A stretch of DNA of 43,987 nt from Thermoanaerobaculia bacterium (GCA_018057705.1 JAGPDF010000038.1:1-43987); one strand, 5' to 3'; counted from the first letter of the stretch, positions 9,003 to 19,960 are shown. A program made the numbers and translations. The notes: a model not told the origin generated them from the sequence alone.

Positions 9003-10560
9003 AATGATGGAGCTTGGCGTCGCCCTGGACGATGATGCTCACCGCGAGCTCGCGCTCGAGCTCTTCGAGGATGCCGCGCTCCTCGCGCTGCAGCATGCGC
9101 GCGACCTCCGGATGGACGCGCACGAGGAGCTCCTTCGAGGCGAGCGTCCCGCGCATCGCGAGCGCCGAGCGCCGCAGGGAGAGGCAGATCGTGGCGACCG
9201 ACTTGATCCGGCCGCTGCCCTCGCAATAGGGGCAGGTCTGGGTCAGCAGCCGCTCGAGGTTGGAACGGCTGCGCTTGCGCGTGATCTGGACCAGCCCAAA
9301 CTCCGAGATCGAGAGCACCTTGTGCTTGCCCCGGTCCTTGCGCAGCTCGAGCTCCAGCGCGTGGGAGACCTGCTCGCGGTGGGCAGGATCGGTCATGTCG
9401 ATGAGGTCGAGCACGATGATCCCGCCCAGGTCGCGCAGGCGGATCTGCCGCACGACCTCCTCGACCGCCTCGAGGTTCGCGGCGAGCGCCGTCTCCTCGA
9501 GATTGTGCTGGCCGACGAAGCGCCCCGTGTTGACGTCGATCGCCACCAGCGCTTCGGTCGGGTTGATCACCAGATAGCCCCCCGACTTCAGCCAGACTTT
9601 CGGCTTCAGGGCGGCTTCGATCTCCTTCTCGATGCCGAACCGTTCGAAGAGGCCGCGCTCTTCCCGGTCGAGCTTGACGCGCGGCACCAGCTGCGGCTGC
9701 ACCTGGTCGAGGAACTCGACGATGCGCTCGTAGGTCGACTCGCTGTCGACCCAGAGGAGCGAGAACTCCGCCGAGAAGAGATCGCGCACCAGGCGCAGCG
9801 CGAGATCGAAGTCCTGATGCATGAGCGCCGGCGCGACGGCGGTCTCGGCCCGGCTGTGGACCGACTCCCAGCGCCCGCGAAGATAGGCGAGGTCGGTGGC
9901 GAAGTCGGCGGCGCTCCGGCCCTCGCCGGCGGTGCGCACGATGACTCCGCCCGCACCTGCGTTGCCGACCGCACCGTGGGGAATCGACTCGAGCAGCCCG
10001 CGGAGGCGGAGCCGCTCCTCTTCGTCCTCGATCTTCCTCGACACGCCGACGTGCGACACCGTCGGCAGGAAGACCACGAAGCGCCCGGGCAGCGTCACCT
10101 GGGTGGTGACCCGCGCCCCCTTGTTCGGCAAGGGATCCTTGGTGACCTGCACGAGCAGCTCCTGGCCCACCTTGAGAAGCGAATCGATCGTCGGCAGGGG
10201 GCCGCTGTCGACCCGGACCGTTTCGCCGGCGAGGGTATCGTCGTCGTGACCGTGCGGCTCGAGCTCGACCTCGTCTTCACCGGAAAGAGCTCCGGCGACG
10301 GAGGGAACGGTCGCGGCGGCGTCGGTTTCACTGGGCAGGTAGACGTCGGCGACATAGAGGAACGCGTCGCGGTCGAGCCCGATGTCGACGAAGGCCGCCT
10401 GCATGCCCGGCAGGACGCGCGACACACGCCCCTTGTAGATGTTGCCGACGACGCCGCGATGGTACCGGCGTTCGAGGTAGATCTCGGTCAACAGATCCTC
10501 TTCGAGAACCGCCACGCGGGTCTCGTGCGGATCACTCTCGACCAGCATCTTGTGGGCCAC
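8977..10560 (-). CDS. rng: Ribonuclease G/E family endoribonuclease
   Basis: The product has 527 residues. An S1 RNA-binding domain (about 35-125) is recognisable from RGVVGNIYKGRVSRVLPGMQ and AAFVDIGLDRDAFLYV. The catalytic core holds the two metal-binding aspartates in ALVAIDVNTGRF and GGIIVLDLIDM. CPYCEGSGR is the Cys-x-x-Cys zinc link that joins subunits in RNase E. There is no long disordered scaffold after the core, so the length fits RNase G or a short RNase E. Such enzymes cut single-stranded AU-rich RNA to process rRNA and start mRNA decay. The gene follows rodA in the same direction, a common order in which rng sits downstream of mre genes. Whether it works as RNase E or RNase G cannot be decided from sequence alone. 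Confidence 0.92.
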   Translation of the reverse strand: MAHKMLVESDPHETRVAVLEEDLLTEIYLERRYHRGVVGNIYKGRVSRVLPGMQAAFVDIGLDRDAFLYVADVYLPSETDAAATVPSVAGALSGEDEVELEPHGHDDDTLAGETVRVDSGPLPTIDSLLKVGQELLVQVTKDPLPNKGARVTTQVTLPGRFVVFLPTVSHVGVSRKIEDEEERLRLRGLLESIPHGAVGNAGAGGVIVRTAGEGRSAADFATDLAYLRGRWESVHSRAETAVAPALMHQDFDLALRLVRDLFSAEFSLLWVDSESTYERIVEFLDQVQPQLVPRVKLDREERGLFERFGIEKEIEAALKPKVWLKSGGYLVINPTEALVAIDVNTGRFVGQHNLEETALAANLEAVEEVVRQIRLRDLGGIIVLDLIDMTDPAHREQVSHALELELRKDRGKHKVLSISEFGLVQITRKRSRSNLERLLTQTCPYCEGSGRIKSVATICLSLRRSALAMRGTLASKELLVRVHPEVARMLQREERGILEELERELAVSIIVQGDAKLHHSSFDILEV

Positions 10561-10673
10561 AGGGACCTCCGTCCCCCGATCTTACCCGCAGAGGCCCGCA
10601 AAAGCCCTGTTTTCAAGCCTTCTGCGCGGGTTTCGACCTCGCCGCCGCCAGTCGGCGGCCCGCGATCGGCGCC

Positions 10674-10841
10674 CTACCGGTTGGCGAAGCGCCGGGAGTC
10701 GACTCCCCCAAGACTGCCGGCGTGCTCCGCAGACGAGCCGGCTAGCGATTGGCAAAGCGCCGGTAGTCGACGCCCCCAAGACTGCCGGCGTGCTCGGCAG
10801 ACGAGCCGGCTAGCGATTGGCAAAGCGCCGGTAGTCGACTC
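10674..10841 (-). repeat. 68-bp tandem repeat derived from the rodA 3' end
   Basis: Two downstream units (10674-10741 and 10742-10809) each contain a copy of the last codons and TAG stop of rodA (coding RRFANR and stop; the true rodA end lies at 10810 onward), followed by a conserved spacer. The units differ from each other at only a few positions. The rest of the 249-bp gap between rodA and the RNase gene holds nothing recognisable. Confidence 0.85.
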
Positions 10842-11952
10842 CCAATATCAGCCCCAGGCCGATGAAGTTGAGCAGGGTGAAGGAGCCGCCATAGGACAGG
10901 AAGGGCAGCGGGATGCCGGTCACCGGCACGAGGCCGATGACCATCGCCGAGTTGTAGAGCACGTGGAAGGCGAAGGTGCTCCCCAGGCCGACGACGAGGA
11001 GGATGCCGGCGCGGTCCTGGGCCCGCATGGCGACCGCCGCGACGTTGGCGAGATAGACCGCGTAGAGCAGCAGCACCACCCCGACACCGAAGAAGCCCCA
11101 CTCCTCGGCGAGCACCGAGAGGATGAAGTCGGTGTGGCGCGCCGGCAGGAAGCGCAGCTGGCTCTGCGTGCCCTGGCCGTAGCCGCGGCCGGTGAGCTCC
11201 CCCGAGCCGACGGCGATCTTCGACTGCCGCACCTGGTAGCCGGCACCCAGCGGGTCGGTGTCGGGCGCCAGGAACGTCAGCACGCGCTGCTGCTGGTACG
11301 GCTTCATTCCCAGGCTCCAGATCAGCAGACCCGCCACCAGACAGGCCCCGAACGTCGCGAGGATGACCCGCAGGCGCACACCGGAGACGAGCAGCATCCC
11401 GGCGGCCATCGGCACGAACATCGCGGCGCCGCCCAGGTCGGGCTCGAAGACGATGAGCAGCATCGGCATCGCCACCAGCGCCACGGCGGTGAAAATCTGC
11501 CGCAGCGGCAGCTGCCGCGTCGACGGCGCCGCGAGGTAGCGCGCGAGATAGAGCGCGGTGATCAGCTTCGCGAACTCGGAGGGCTGCACGCCGATCGAAC
11601 CGAGCCGGAACCAACCCTGCGCGCCTCCGGCCTCGTAGCCCAGAACCAGTACGAGGGCCAGGGCGACGAGGGAGAGGACGTAGAGCGGCAGCGAGAAGCC
11701 GAGGAGCGTGTGGTAGTTGAAGCTGAAGGCGACGACCATCGCGACGAGGCCGACACCGACCCAGACGAGCTGGCGCGAAAAGAAGTCCGTGCCGAGCTCC
11801 GCCGAGGCGCTCTGAACCGTCGCGAGACCGATCACCGTCAGCGCCAGGGCGGCAGCCAGGAGTCCCCAGCGGATGGTCGCCAGGTGCTCGAGACGCGGCC
11901 GCGCCTCAGGAAGCGGGAGCGGTGCGGAGATCGGGCCGGAAGAGCTTTTCAT
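10810..11952 (-). CDS. rodA: Rod-shape-determining peptidoglycan glycosyltransferase RodA
   Basis: A 380-residue SEDS-family membrane protein with about ten hydrophobic segments starting near residue 28. Family signatures include GAQGWFRLGSIGVQPSEFAKL, FEPDLGGAAMF (with the essential Asp of SEDS polymerases), GSGELTGRGYGQGTQSQL with FLPARHTDFI, and the C-terminal PVTGIPLPFLSYGGS. RodA polymerises lipid II into glycan strands in complex with PBP2 during side-wall growth. Its 5' end overlaps the 3' end of mrdA by 47 bases, so the two are translationally coupled, matching their function as a fixed pair. The short C-terminus (GVDYRRFANR) is repeated in the DNA just downstream. Confidence 0.96.
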   Translation of the reverse strand: MKSSSGPISAPLPLPEARPRLEHLATIRWGLLAAALALTVIGLATVQSASAELGTDFFSRQLVWVGVGLVAMVVAFSFNYHTLLGFSLPLYVLSLVALALVLVLGYEAGGAQGWFRLGSIGVQPSEFAKLITALYLARYLAAPSTRQLPLRQIFTAVALVAMPMLLIVFEPDLGGAAMFVPMAAGMLLVSGVRLRVILATFGACLVAGLLIWSLGMKPYQQQRVLTFLAPDTDPLGAGYQVRQSKIAVGSGELTGRGYGQGTQSQLRFLPARHTDFILSVLAEEWGFFGVGVVLLLYAVYLANVAAVAMRAQDRAGILLVVGLGSTFAFHVLYNSAMVIGLVPVTGIPLPFLSYGGSFTLLNFIGLGLILGVDYRRFANR

Positions 11953-13693
11953 AGAGGACTTTCGCGACGGGGGCGGCGGCCCGCGAGCCCTGACCGCCGT
12001 GCTCGAGGAAGACGACGATCACCACCGTCGGGTTGACGAAGGGAGCGAAGGAGGCGAACCAGGCATGGTTGCGCTCGGCATAGGGCCGGAGACTCGAGTC
12101 TTCGAAGGCGGTGTGCGCCACCACCTGGACGGTGCCGGTCTTGCCGGCGATCTCGACCCCGGCGACCCGCGCGGAGCCGCCCGTGCCGCCGTCGTTGACG
12201 ACCTTCCACATGCCGCGCCGGATCGGGTCGAAGATCCCGGGCGCGAGGTCGATCCGCCGCGGCGGATGGGTCACGTCGCCCTTCACCAGATGCGGCGTCA
12301 CGATCTGGCCGCCGTTGGCGAATGCCGCCGCCATCACCGCCATCTGCAGCGGTGTCGCGAGCAGCGCCCCCTGGCCAATCGCCACCGAGATCGTCTCCCC
12401 CGGATACCAGGGGTGGCGGCGCTGGCGCTGGCTCCACTCGCCGTCGGGCACGAGCCCGCGCTTCTCGCCGTCGAGGTCGACGCCGGTGGGGGCGCCGAAG
12501 TCGAAGAGTCGCGCGTAGCGGGCGATGCGCTCGATGCCCAACTTCTGGCCGAGCTCGTAGAAGTAGATGTCGCAGGAGTTCTTGAGCGCCGCTTCGAGAT
12601 TCATGAAGCCGTGCCCGCCCGCCTTCCAGCAGTGGAAGGGGCGCTTGTAGAAGGTCTTCGCGCCGCTGCAGAAGACGCCGCTCTCGGTGGAGATGACCCC
12701 CTCGCTCAAGCCGGCCGCCGCCATCACCATCTTGAACACCGAGCCCGGCGGATAGGTGCTCGCGAGGGCGCGGTTCTGGAGCGGCAGCAGCGGATCCTGG
12801 ATGAGCTGCTGCCACTCGGCGACCTCGAGCCGCCGCGTGAAGAGATTCGGGTCGTAGCCGGGAGAGGAGACCAGGGCGAGGATCTCGCCGTTCCTCGGAT
12901 CGAGCGCCACGACCGCGCCGGCCTTGCCCTCGAGCTGCCGCTCGGCCTCCTGCTGGAGCTCGGCGTCGAGGGTCAGGGTCAGCGCGCCGCCCGGGCGTCC
13001 GACCTCGCGTCCCAGCTCCTCGACCGACTGCCCGTGGCTGTCGACCACCACGACGCGCTCGCCGTCCTCGCCGCGCAGCTTCGCGTCGTACTCGAGCTCG
13101 ACGCCGCGCCGCCCCACCCAGTCGCCGTTCTTCAACTCCTTCCCCGGATCGGCGAGCTCCTCGGGACGGGCCTCGCCCAGGTAGCCCAGGACGTGCGCCG
13201 CCTGGACGCCGAGGCGGTAGAGGCGGCGGTGCGAGACGTCGACCACGAACTCGGGGTGGGCGAGCTGCTCGACCTCGAAGCGCGCCACCTGGTCGAGCGT
13301 CAGACCCTCGCCGAGGAGCACCGGCTGGAAGGAGGGCACGGCGCGGTAGCGCTCGAGGAGCGCCTTCAACTCCGGCAACGGGCGCTCGAGGATCGGCGCC
13401 GCGAACTCGAGGCTGGCCGCGAAGTCGCGCGCCCGGCTTCTGTCGAGAAGCAGGTTGTAGCTCGGGAGGTTTTCGACCAGGACGCGCCCGTTGCGGTCGT
13501 AGATCGAGCCCCGCGGCGCCTTGATCGCCACCTTGCGCAGCCGGTTGTTCTCGGCGAGGTCGCGGTAGTAGCTGCCGCGCACCACCTGCACGAACCAGAA
13601 CGCCCCGGCGATCATGGCGAGGCAGACCCCGACCACCCCCGAAAGGACCCGTACCCGCGCGACCAGCGCTTCCTTGTGTTCAGCGACCCGCAT
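11906..13693 (-). CDS. mrdA: Penicillin-binding protein 2 (elongasome transpeptidase)
   Basis: The protein has 595 residues. A single membrane anchor (about 14-38) is followed by the PBP dimerisation domain (IKAPRGSIYDRNGRVLVENL) and the transpeptidase domain. The catalytic motifs are complete: Ser318-x-x-Lys321 in STYPPGSVFK, Ser373-Cys-Asp in KNSCDIYF in the SxN position, and Lys518-Thr-Gly-Thr in AGKTGTVQ. It cross-links new peptidoglycan in the side wall on the periplasmic face and forms the core polymerase with RodA, whose gene overlaps it. The position between mreD and rodA is the usual mreBCD-mrdAB order. Beta-lactam binding at Ser318 follows from the family. Confidence 0.96.
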   Translation of the reverse strand: MRVAEHKEALVARVRVLSGVVGVCLAMIAGAFWFVQVVRGSYYRDLAENNRLRKVAIKAPRGSIYDRNGRVLVENLPSYNLLLDRSRARDFAASLEFAAPILERPLPELKALLERYRAVPSFQPVLLGEGLTLDQVARFEVEQLAHPEFVVDVSHRRLYRLGVQAAHVLGYLGEARPEELADPGKELKNGDWVGRRGVELEYDAKLRGEDGERVVVVDSHGQSVEELGREVGRPGGALTLTLDAELQQEAERQLEGKAGAVVALDPRNGEILALVSSPGYDPNLFTRRLEVAEWQQLIQDPLLPLQNRALASTYPPGSVFKMVMAAAGLSEGVISTESGVFCSGAKTFYKRPFHCWKAGGHGFMNLEAALKNSCDIYFYELGQKLGIERIARYARLFDFGAPTGVDLDGEKRGLVPDGEWSQRQRRHPWYPGETISVAIGQGALLATPLQMAVMAAAFANGGQIVTPHLVKGDVTHPPRRIDLAPGIFDPIRRGMWKVVNDGGTGGSARVAGVEIAGKTGTVQVVAHTAFEDSSLRPYAERNHAWFASFAPFVNPTVVIVVFLEHGGQGSRAAAPVAKVLYEKLFRPDLRTAPAS

Positions 13694-13753
13694 GGCGAGG
13701 GACTTTCTACTCCCGATCCGCTGGATTCACAAGGCGACGACGCGGTCGGTACA

Positions 13754-14278
13754 TCAGCCCGGAAGCTGGATCTTGGTGGCGCGGTTGGCGCGGTGAGACT
13801 TCAGGCGGCTGGCGAGGGCGTTGGCGGAGGCGGTCCAGGCGATGCCCAAGAGGGCGGTGGTCGCGACTTTGACCAGCAGCCAGAGCGGATCGGGGAGCTC
13901 GGCGTGCTCGCGGAAGACGAGCGCGAGGGCCGCGAGGAGAGCCTGCTGCGCGGCGGCGGCGGCGGCGAAGACGCCGGCTAGCCCGGTGGTTCGCTGCACG
14001 ACCAGCTGCTGCGCGGCGCGCGCGATGCCGAAACCGACCGCCGTGTTGGCGAAGCCGTAGAGCCCGTAAGGCCCGCCGGAGAGGCCATCGGCGAGAAGAC
14101 CCGCCGCGAGTCCGGCGAACATGCCGGCGACCGGGCTGCCGTGCCGGGCCTCGAGCGCCACCACCAGCAGGAAGAGGTCGACCGCGAGCGAAAAGTCGGG
14201 CAGCAGGCGGGCGCCGGCGAAATGCAGCAGGGCGGCGGCGGCCACCGCCGCAACGAACTTAAGGAACCGCATCGCCAC
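13754..14278 (-). CDS. mreD: Rod shape-determining protein MreD
   Basis: A 174-residue, strongly hydrophobic protein with about five membrane segments, beginning FLKFVAAVAAAALLHFAGARLLPDFSLAVDLFLLVVALEAR, typical of MreD's N-terminal half (PDFSLAVDLFLL is the conserved region). A second ATG two codons in (14272) is an equally possible start. It overlaps the end of mreC by about 20 bases and precedes mrdA by about 60, so it belongs to the elongasome operon. MreD is an inner-membrane part of the complex linking cytoplasmic MreB to the periplasmic enzymes. Family similarity is low in general, so the assignment leans on gene order and topology. Confidence 0.88.
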   Translation of the reverse strand: MAMRFLKFVAAVAAAALLHFAGARLLPDFSLAVDLFLLVVALEARHGSPVAGMFAGLAAGLLADGLSGGPYGLYGFANTAVGFGIARAAQQLVVQRTTGLAGVFAAAAAAQQALLAALALVFREHAELPDPLWLLVKVATTALLGIAWTASANALASRLKSHRANRATKIQLPG

Positions 14279-15119
14279 CCTCGGAGAGAACTTCGGCGGA
14301 GAGAAGCTCGGCGGGCACCTGTTCGCCTTCGAGCAGGTAGACGAACGAGAGACGCGAGAAGTCGACCGCCGGCTGGATCACGATGCGATGGAAAACCTCG
14401 TTCCCCGGCTCGACCGAGGCGACGACACCGACCCGGATGCCGCGCGGATAGACGCCGTCGATACCGGCGGTGAGAACGGCCTCGCCGACTTCCACCTCGG
14501 CCTGGCGCGGGATGAAATCGAGCAACAGCTCGCCGGGCGACGATCCCCGCACGACGCCCTGTCGGCGCGAGCGCTGGAGCTGAACGCCGGCAGAGGCGGC
14601 GCGGTCGGTGAGCAGCTGGACCTTGGCGTAGGCGCCCGAAACGCGGATCACCCGACCGACGACGCCGTCGTCCGAAAGCACAGGTTGGTTGCGGTGCGCG
14701 GCGCCGGCGCCGACGTAGAGCACCAGAGAGCGCAGCCAGGAGCTGTAGTCGGCATGCACGACCTCGGCGATCCGCAGGGTCGCGGCGTGGCGCCGCTGAA
14801 AGGCGAGGGTCTTCGAGAGCCCTTCGATCTCCTGCTCCAGGCCCTCCATGCGCAGCTCGCGACGGCGCAGCTCCAGCAGCTCCGCGCGCAGCCGCCGGTT
14901 CTCCGCCGCGAGATCGTCCCGGCGGCGCAGCCCTTCGCGGGCCGTCGCGAGGCCTTGCGAGCTCGCGTCGACGGCGCGAGCGAAGGGTCCCAGACTGCGC
15001 AGCGCGGCGCCCTCGAGCAGGTTCGAGGCGCCGCCCCGGTCCGGCTCCTGCGCCGCGATGAGGAAGAGCTGGCCGACGAGCAGGACGGCGAGAAGAATGC
15101 GGACGCGGCCCGGTCTCAC
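14259..15119 (-). CDS. mreC: Rod shape-determining protein MreC
   Basis: A 286-residue protein from GTG 15119. A short basic N-terminus and one membrane segment (RILLAVLLVGQLFLIAAQ) are followed by a coiled coil (about 60-105; the AENRRLRAELLELRRRELRMEGL region) and the MreC beta-barrel domain, with the family motifs GVVGRVIRVSGAYAKVQLLTDRAASAGVQL and PRGIRVGVV. MreC scaffolds the elongasome in the periplasm and activates PBP2-RodA. It starts about 100 bases after the end of mreB and overlaps mreD. Confidence 0.95.
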   Translation of the reverse strand: MRPGRVRILLAVLLVGQLFLIAAQEPDRGGASNLLEGAALRSLGPFARAVDASSQGLATAREGLRRRDDLAAENRRLRAELLELRRRELRMEGLEQEIEGLSKTLAFQRRHAATLRIAEVVHADYSSWLRSLVLYVGAGAAHRNQPVLSDDGVVGRVIRVSGAYAKVQLLTDRAASAGVQLQRSRRQGVVRGSSPGELLLDFIPRQAEVEVGEAVLTAGIDGVYPRGIRVGVVASVEPGNEVFHRIVIQPAVDFSRLSFVYLLEGEQVPAELLSAEVLSEGGDAVP

Positions 15120-15219
15120 GGTCGCGGCTGGATTCCCGAGGAGGCTACCCGGGGGGGGACCTCTCGATCGGCGCTCTGCCGCGTTGCGATCATCGGACCG
15201 GTTCTCTGCACGCTCTCGA

Positions 15220-16260
<1,041 letters not shown>

Positions 16261-16286
16261 TCAGTCAGACTAGGAGCGAAATTGCT

Positions 16287-17723
16287 TCAGAGCGTTTCGA
16301 CGAAAACACGTTGGCGAACGGTGGACTCGTTGCCGGAGGGATCGGTGGACCGCAGCTCGAGGATACTCCAGCCCTCCTGCCCGACGAGGACCGTCTTGGT
16401 GAAGGTTCCGTTGGCGGTCACCGCCACCTGTTCGCCGTTGACCTTCATGACCGCGCCGGCCTCCGTGCGACCGGCGACGATGAAGATGTTGCCATAGGCC
16501 TGGACCTGATCGACGACCAGCTCGGGCGGAGTCTTGTCGCCCTTCTCGCCCGGTTGCTCCGCGGCCCGCACGCGGAAGGTGCGCGGCGGGCTCCACGGGC
16601 CCTGCAGGCCGTCCCGTCCGACCGCCGCGACACGCCATTCGAAAGTGCCCTCTCCCTTGAGGCCGAGGGTGGCTTCGGTCTTGGTGCGCGCGTTGACGTC
16701 GATGATGTTGTCGACGAACAGCCGGTTGCGGGAGACCTGGAGCGCGTAGCGCGCAGCGGCGTCCACCGGTTCCCATGACAGCACCAGTGTCTTCACGGCG
16801 GCGAGCGAGAGCTCGACGTTGTCCGGTGGCCGGTCCGCCTGCGGCGCACCGGGGAGACGGCGGGCTTCCGAGAGCAGGTCGCCGGTCTGCACCACCTGCT
16901 CGAGCTCGCCGACCGTGCGCTTCAGTCCGGCGTTCGAGGCGACTTCGAGGGCGCCGCGGAACGCCGAGAAGCGCCCGGTCGACGACGCCTTGTCGTAGGA
17001 GACCACGACGTCCGACTCGCGCCCGACCAGGGCCTCGGCGCGCGGCGTCGTGACGCGACCGCCGCGCTGCGCCGTGTTGAGATTCACCCAGCCGTACTCC
17101 ATCGCGATCGTCTGTTCGGCGGGCGCGCCGGCGGAGCCCGGCTGGCGGGTGACGAGAAAGAGCGTGTTCGGGCGCACGTTGTAGAGGGTGCCGTCGAGGA
17201 AGACGATCTCCGCCGAGCCGTTGGCAGAAGTCTTGACGTAGTCGCCCGACTGCAGGACGACACGCGAACGAGCCTCCTCCCATTCGCCGCGCTCGCCCCG
17301 TCGAACCTCGACGCTGCCCTGCACGGCGATGAACTGCGCTTCGCCGGTCGACTCGCGGGCCGCCGCGGAATCGAGCACGGCCAGGAGGAGCGCCCGGCTG
17401 CGGCGTCCTTCACCCAACGCGGTCGCGAACTCTCCGGCCTCGAAGGCCGCCGCGGCGGTGGCGCGGCCGCGCCGCGCCGACTCGAGCTCTTCGACGAACG
17501 AACCGGCCGGCTGCTCGATGTCGGCGCGCGCCAGCAGGCCCTCGACCTCGTTCAAGACCGCCGCGGCCTCCTCCTGCAGCGCCTTCTCGGCCCATTGCCG
17601 GTACAGGCTGTAGCCGACGAGCGCCAGCGCCGCGAAAGAAGCCACGATCACGGCGCCGCGCACCGTGTCCACCGACACGGTGTACCAGCCCCGGGTGCTT
17701 CTGTTCGCTCGGTTGGACGGCAC
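16287..17723 (-). CDS. FecR-domain membrane protein with extracytoplasmic Ig-like domains
   Basis: The protein has 478 residues. A basic N-terminus precedes one membrane segment (about 23-42, GAVIVASFAALALVGYSLYR), with the bulk outside the cytoplasm. A helical region (about 45-115) is followed by a FecR-like domain (about 125-260: VEVRRGERGEWEEA, LQSGDYVKTSANGSAEIVFLDGT, WVNLNTAQRGGRVTTP), a fibronectin-III-like region (about 300-385, ending in WRVAAVGRDGLQGPWSPPRTF) and a C-terminal bacterial Ig/glucodextranase-B-like domain (about 400-475, IFIVAGRTEAGAVMKVNGEQ). FecR domains are best known in sigma-factor signalling, but no sigma factor lies nearby; here the domain may bind cell-wall or surface partners. 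It is divergent from the ppiD-like gene and co-oriented with mreB, so it may be co-transcribed with the elongasome. Precise function unknown. Confidence 0.82.
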   Translation of the reverse strand: MPSNRANRSTRGWYTVSVDTVRGAVIVASFAALALVGYSLYRQWAEKALQEEAAAVLNEVEGLLARADIEQPAGSFVEELESARRGRATAAAAFEAGEFATALGEGRRSRALLLAVLDSAAARESTGEAQFIAVQGSVEVRRGERGEWEEARSRVVLQSGDYVKTSANGSAEIVFLDGTLYNVRPNTLFLVTRQPGSAGAPAEQTIAMEYGWVNLNTAQRGGRVTTPRAEALVGRESDVVVSYDKASSTGRFSAFRGALEVASNAGLKRTVGELEQVVQTGDLLSEARRLPGAPQADRPPDNVELSLAAVKTLVLSWEPVDAAARYALQVSRNRLFVDNIIDVNARTKTEATLGLKGEGTFEWRVAAVGRDGLQGPWSPPRTFRVRAAEQPGEKGDKTPPELVVDQVQAYGNIFIVAGRTEAGAVMKVNGEQVAVTANGTFTKTVLVGQEGWSILELRSTDPSGNESTVRQRVFVETL

Positions 17724-17950
17724 CTGGCGCTCCTCTGTCGCTCCCCCGCGATCGCCCTCGCGACCACACTTCGACGCCGTAGCGAATGGCGAAGGGGCTG
17801 ATTCTACTTGAAGTTACGGCCCGGGGCGCGGACTTCCGACAGGCCGTGCCGGCCTCCCCCCTGGGGTTCCGGTTGCCGGCTCCTCGCGTCGCTTGGTATC
17901 TTTGAGCGTTCTTCCCCGGGCGCTCGCCGTCCGCGCTTCTGGAGTCTTCC

Positions 17951-19903
17951 ATGCTCAAGGTCTTGCGCGACAACCTGAAGTACCTCTCCTGGATCCTCTG
18001 GGTCGTGATCCTCATATTCATCGCTTTCGTCTTCGTCGACTTCGGCGGCGGCCTCTCCCAGGGGTCCGGCGCGCGTGCTTCGGCGGCGACCGTGGGGACG
18101 GACAAGATCTCCTACGCCGACTTCGAGCGCCAGTACCGGCAGCTCGAAGGGCAGTACCGCCAGGCGTTCGGCGAGAACTTCACACCGGAGATCGCGCAGC
18201 AGCTGCGCCTGCCGCTGCAGGCGCTCGACCGGCTGGTCGACCAGCGCCTGCTGCTGAACGAGGCGGCGGATCGCGGCCTCGTCGCCTCGGACAAGGAGGT
18301 CCAGGAGGCGATCTTCGAGATTCCCGGCATGAAGGACGCGTCCGGTGCCTTCGTCGGCGAGGAGACTTACAAGCGCTTCGTGCGCTCCAACGGCTACACG
18401 GTGCGCGACTTCGAAGAGGCGATGCGGCGCCAGATCGTGCTCACCAAGCTGAACGCGATCTTCTCGTCCAGCCTCGTGGTCACCGACACCGACGTCGAGC
18501 GCGCCTACCGCGAGCAGGCCGAGCGCGCCTCGGTGCGTTACCTCGTACTGCCCCCCACCGGATTCCAGTCCGACGCGACGCTCTCCCCGGCCGAGGTGGC
18601 GAGCTACTTCGAGCGCCACTCCGAGGAGTTCCGCCTGCCGCCGCAGCGCGTGGTGAACTACCTGCTGGTCGACACGGTGCGTACGCGCGCCAAGATGACC
18701 TTCGAGAAGGCCGAGCTCGAGGCCTACTACAACTCGCATCTCGACGACTGGAAGCAGGAAGAGCAGGTTCGCGCCCGCCACATCCTGCTCAAGGTCGACG
18801 ACTCCCGGACGGCCGACGTGGCCGACGCCGCGCTCGTCACTCTGCGAAAGCGCGTCGAGGCCGGCGAGGACTTCGCGAAGCTCGCCTCCGAGCTCTCCGA
18901 CGATCCGGGTTCGAAGACCCGCGGCGGCGATCTCGGCTTCTTCGGCCGCGGACGCATGATCAAGGAGTTCGAGGAGGCGGCGTTCGGCGCCGCTCCCGGG
19001 AGCCTCGTCGGACCGATCCGCACCAGCTTCGGTTCGCATCTGATCCAGGTGCTCGAGAAGCGCCCCGCCGGCGTGCAGCCGTTCGCCGAGGCCGAGGCGC
19101 AGGTGCGCTCGCGGCTCGCCGCCGAGCGCGCCGAGACGCAGGCGGAGGCCAAGGCCGCGGAGCTCGCCGCGAAGATCTCCTCGGAGACCCTCGACACCGA
19201 GGCCGAGCTCAAGGCGCTGGCCGACAACGACACCGTGATGTTCCTCACCACGCCGCCGTTCGGAGTCGACGAGGTCGTTCCGGGCATCGGTCGCGGCACG
19301 CCGTTCTCCACGGCCGCCTTCGCGCTCGAGGCCGGCAAGACCTCGACAGTGGTCAAGATCGCGCGCGGCTTCGCGATCCTTCAGCTGGTCTCCGAGAGCC
19401 CGGCGCGGCTGCCCGCCCTCGCCGAGGTCGAGGCCAAGGTCCGGCCCGCCGCCCTGCGCGCCAAGGCCGGAGAGCTCGCGCTCGCCCGGCTCACCCAGGC
19501 GCGCGGCGCCCTCGCTTCGGGCAAGAGCCTGGACGACGTCGCCAAGGAGCTTGCCGTCGAGGTGAAGGAGAGCGGCGAGTTCGGCCGTGACGGCAACATC
19601 CAGGGGCTCGGCGACTCGCGCGCACTGGTCTCCGCCGCGCTCGCCGGCAAGGCGGGAGACGTCGGCACGCCGATCCTCACCGAGCAGGGCGCGGTGCTCT
19701 ACCAGGTCACCGCGCGCAAGGGCTTCGACGCGACCGCCTTCGCCGCCGAGCGTGACCAGACGCGCCAGGCGCTCGAGGGCAACGAGGTCAATCGCCTGCT
19801 GGGCTCGATCATCGAGCAGAGGAAGCGCGAGGCGAAGGTGCAGTACGACAAGCCGCTGCTCGAGCAGTTCGGCATGTTGGAGGACGAGCCGAAGGGCAGC
19901 TGA
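17951..19903 (+). CDS. ppiD: PpiD-like SurA/parvulin peptidyl-prolyl isomerase foldase
   Basis: This 650-residue protein begins [31 protein letters not shown], one N-terminal anchor as in PpiD. The SurA_N chaperone region (about 45-250) contains the typical [18 protein letters not shown] and [18 protein letters not shown]. The parvulin domain (about 275-375) has [41 protein letters not shown] and [16 protein letters not shown]-terminal helical region closes the chaperone. PpiD sits in the inner membrane at the Sec exit and helps secreted proteins fold, which fits a genome rich in large exported proteins. It is divergent from the FecR gene across a 227-bp gap that must hold both promoters; I see no clear operator there. 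Confidence 0.9.
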   Translation: MLKVLRDNLKYLSWILWVVILIFIAFVFVDFGGGLSQGSGARASAATVGTDKISYADFERQYRQLEGQYRQAFGENFTPEIAQQLRLPLQALDRLVDQRLLLNEAADRGLVASDKEVQEAIFEIPGMKDASGAFVGEETYKRFVRSNGYTVRDFEEAMRRQIVLTKLNAIFSSSLVVTDTDVERAYREQAERASVRYLVLPPTGFQSDATLSPAEVASYFERHSEEFRLPPQRVVNYLLVDTVRTRAKMTFEKAELEAYYNSHLDDWKQEEQVRARHILLKVDDSRTADVADAALVTLRKRVEAGEDFAKLASELSDDPGSKTRGGDLGFFGRGRMIKEFEEAAFGAAPGSLVGPIRTSFGSHLIQVLEKRPAGVQPFAEAEAQVRSRLAAERAETQAEAKAAELAAKISSETLDTEAELKALADNDTVMFLTTPPFGVDEVVPGIGRGTPFSTAAFALEAGKTSTVVKIARGFAILQLVSESPARLPALAEVEAKVRPAALRAKAGELALARLTQARGALASGKSLDDVAKELAVEVKESGEFGRDGNIQGLGDSRALVSAALAGKAGDVGTPILTEQGAVLYQVTARKGFDATAFAAERDQTRQALEGNEVNRLLGSIIEQRKREAKVQYDKPLLEQFGMLEDEPKGS

Positions 19904-19960
19904 GGCGGATCGAAGCGCGTCGTCCCTGAAAGGGCGGAGAGGGGAGGTTAGACTCCCCGC

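Noticed and set aside
6648-12036. Very long plus-strand open frames opposite the kinase-like, RNase, rodA and mrdA genes
   Set aside because: The minus-strand frames are recognisable conserved proteins; the plus-strand translations are Arg/Ala/Asp-rich and without motifs.
17724-17950. Riboswitch or small RNA in the divergent gap before the PpiD-like gene
   Set aside because: No conserved motif or convincing fold was recognised; it most likely just holds two promoters.
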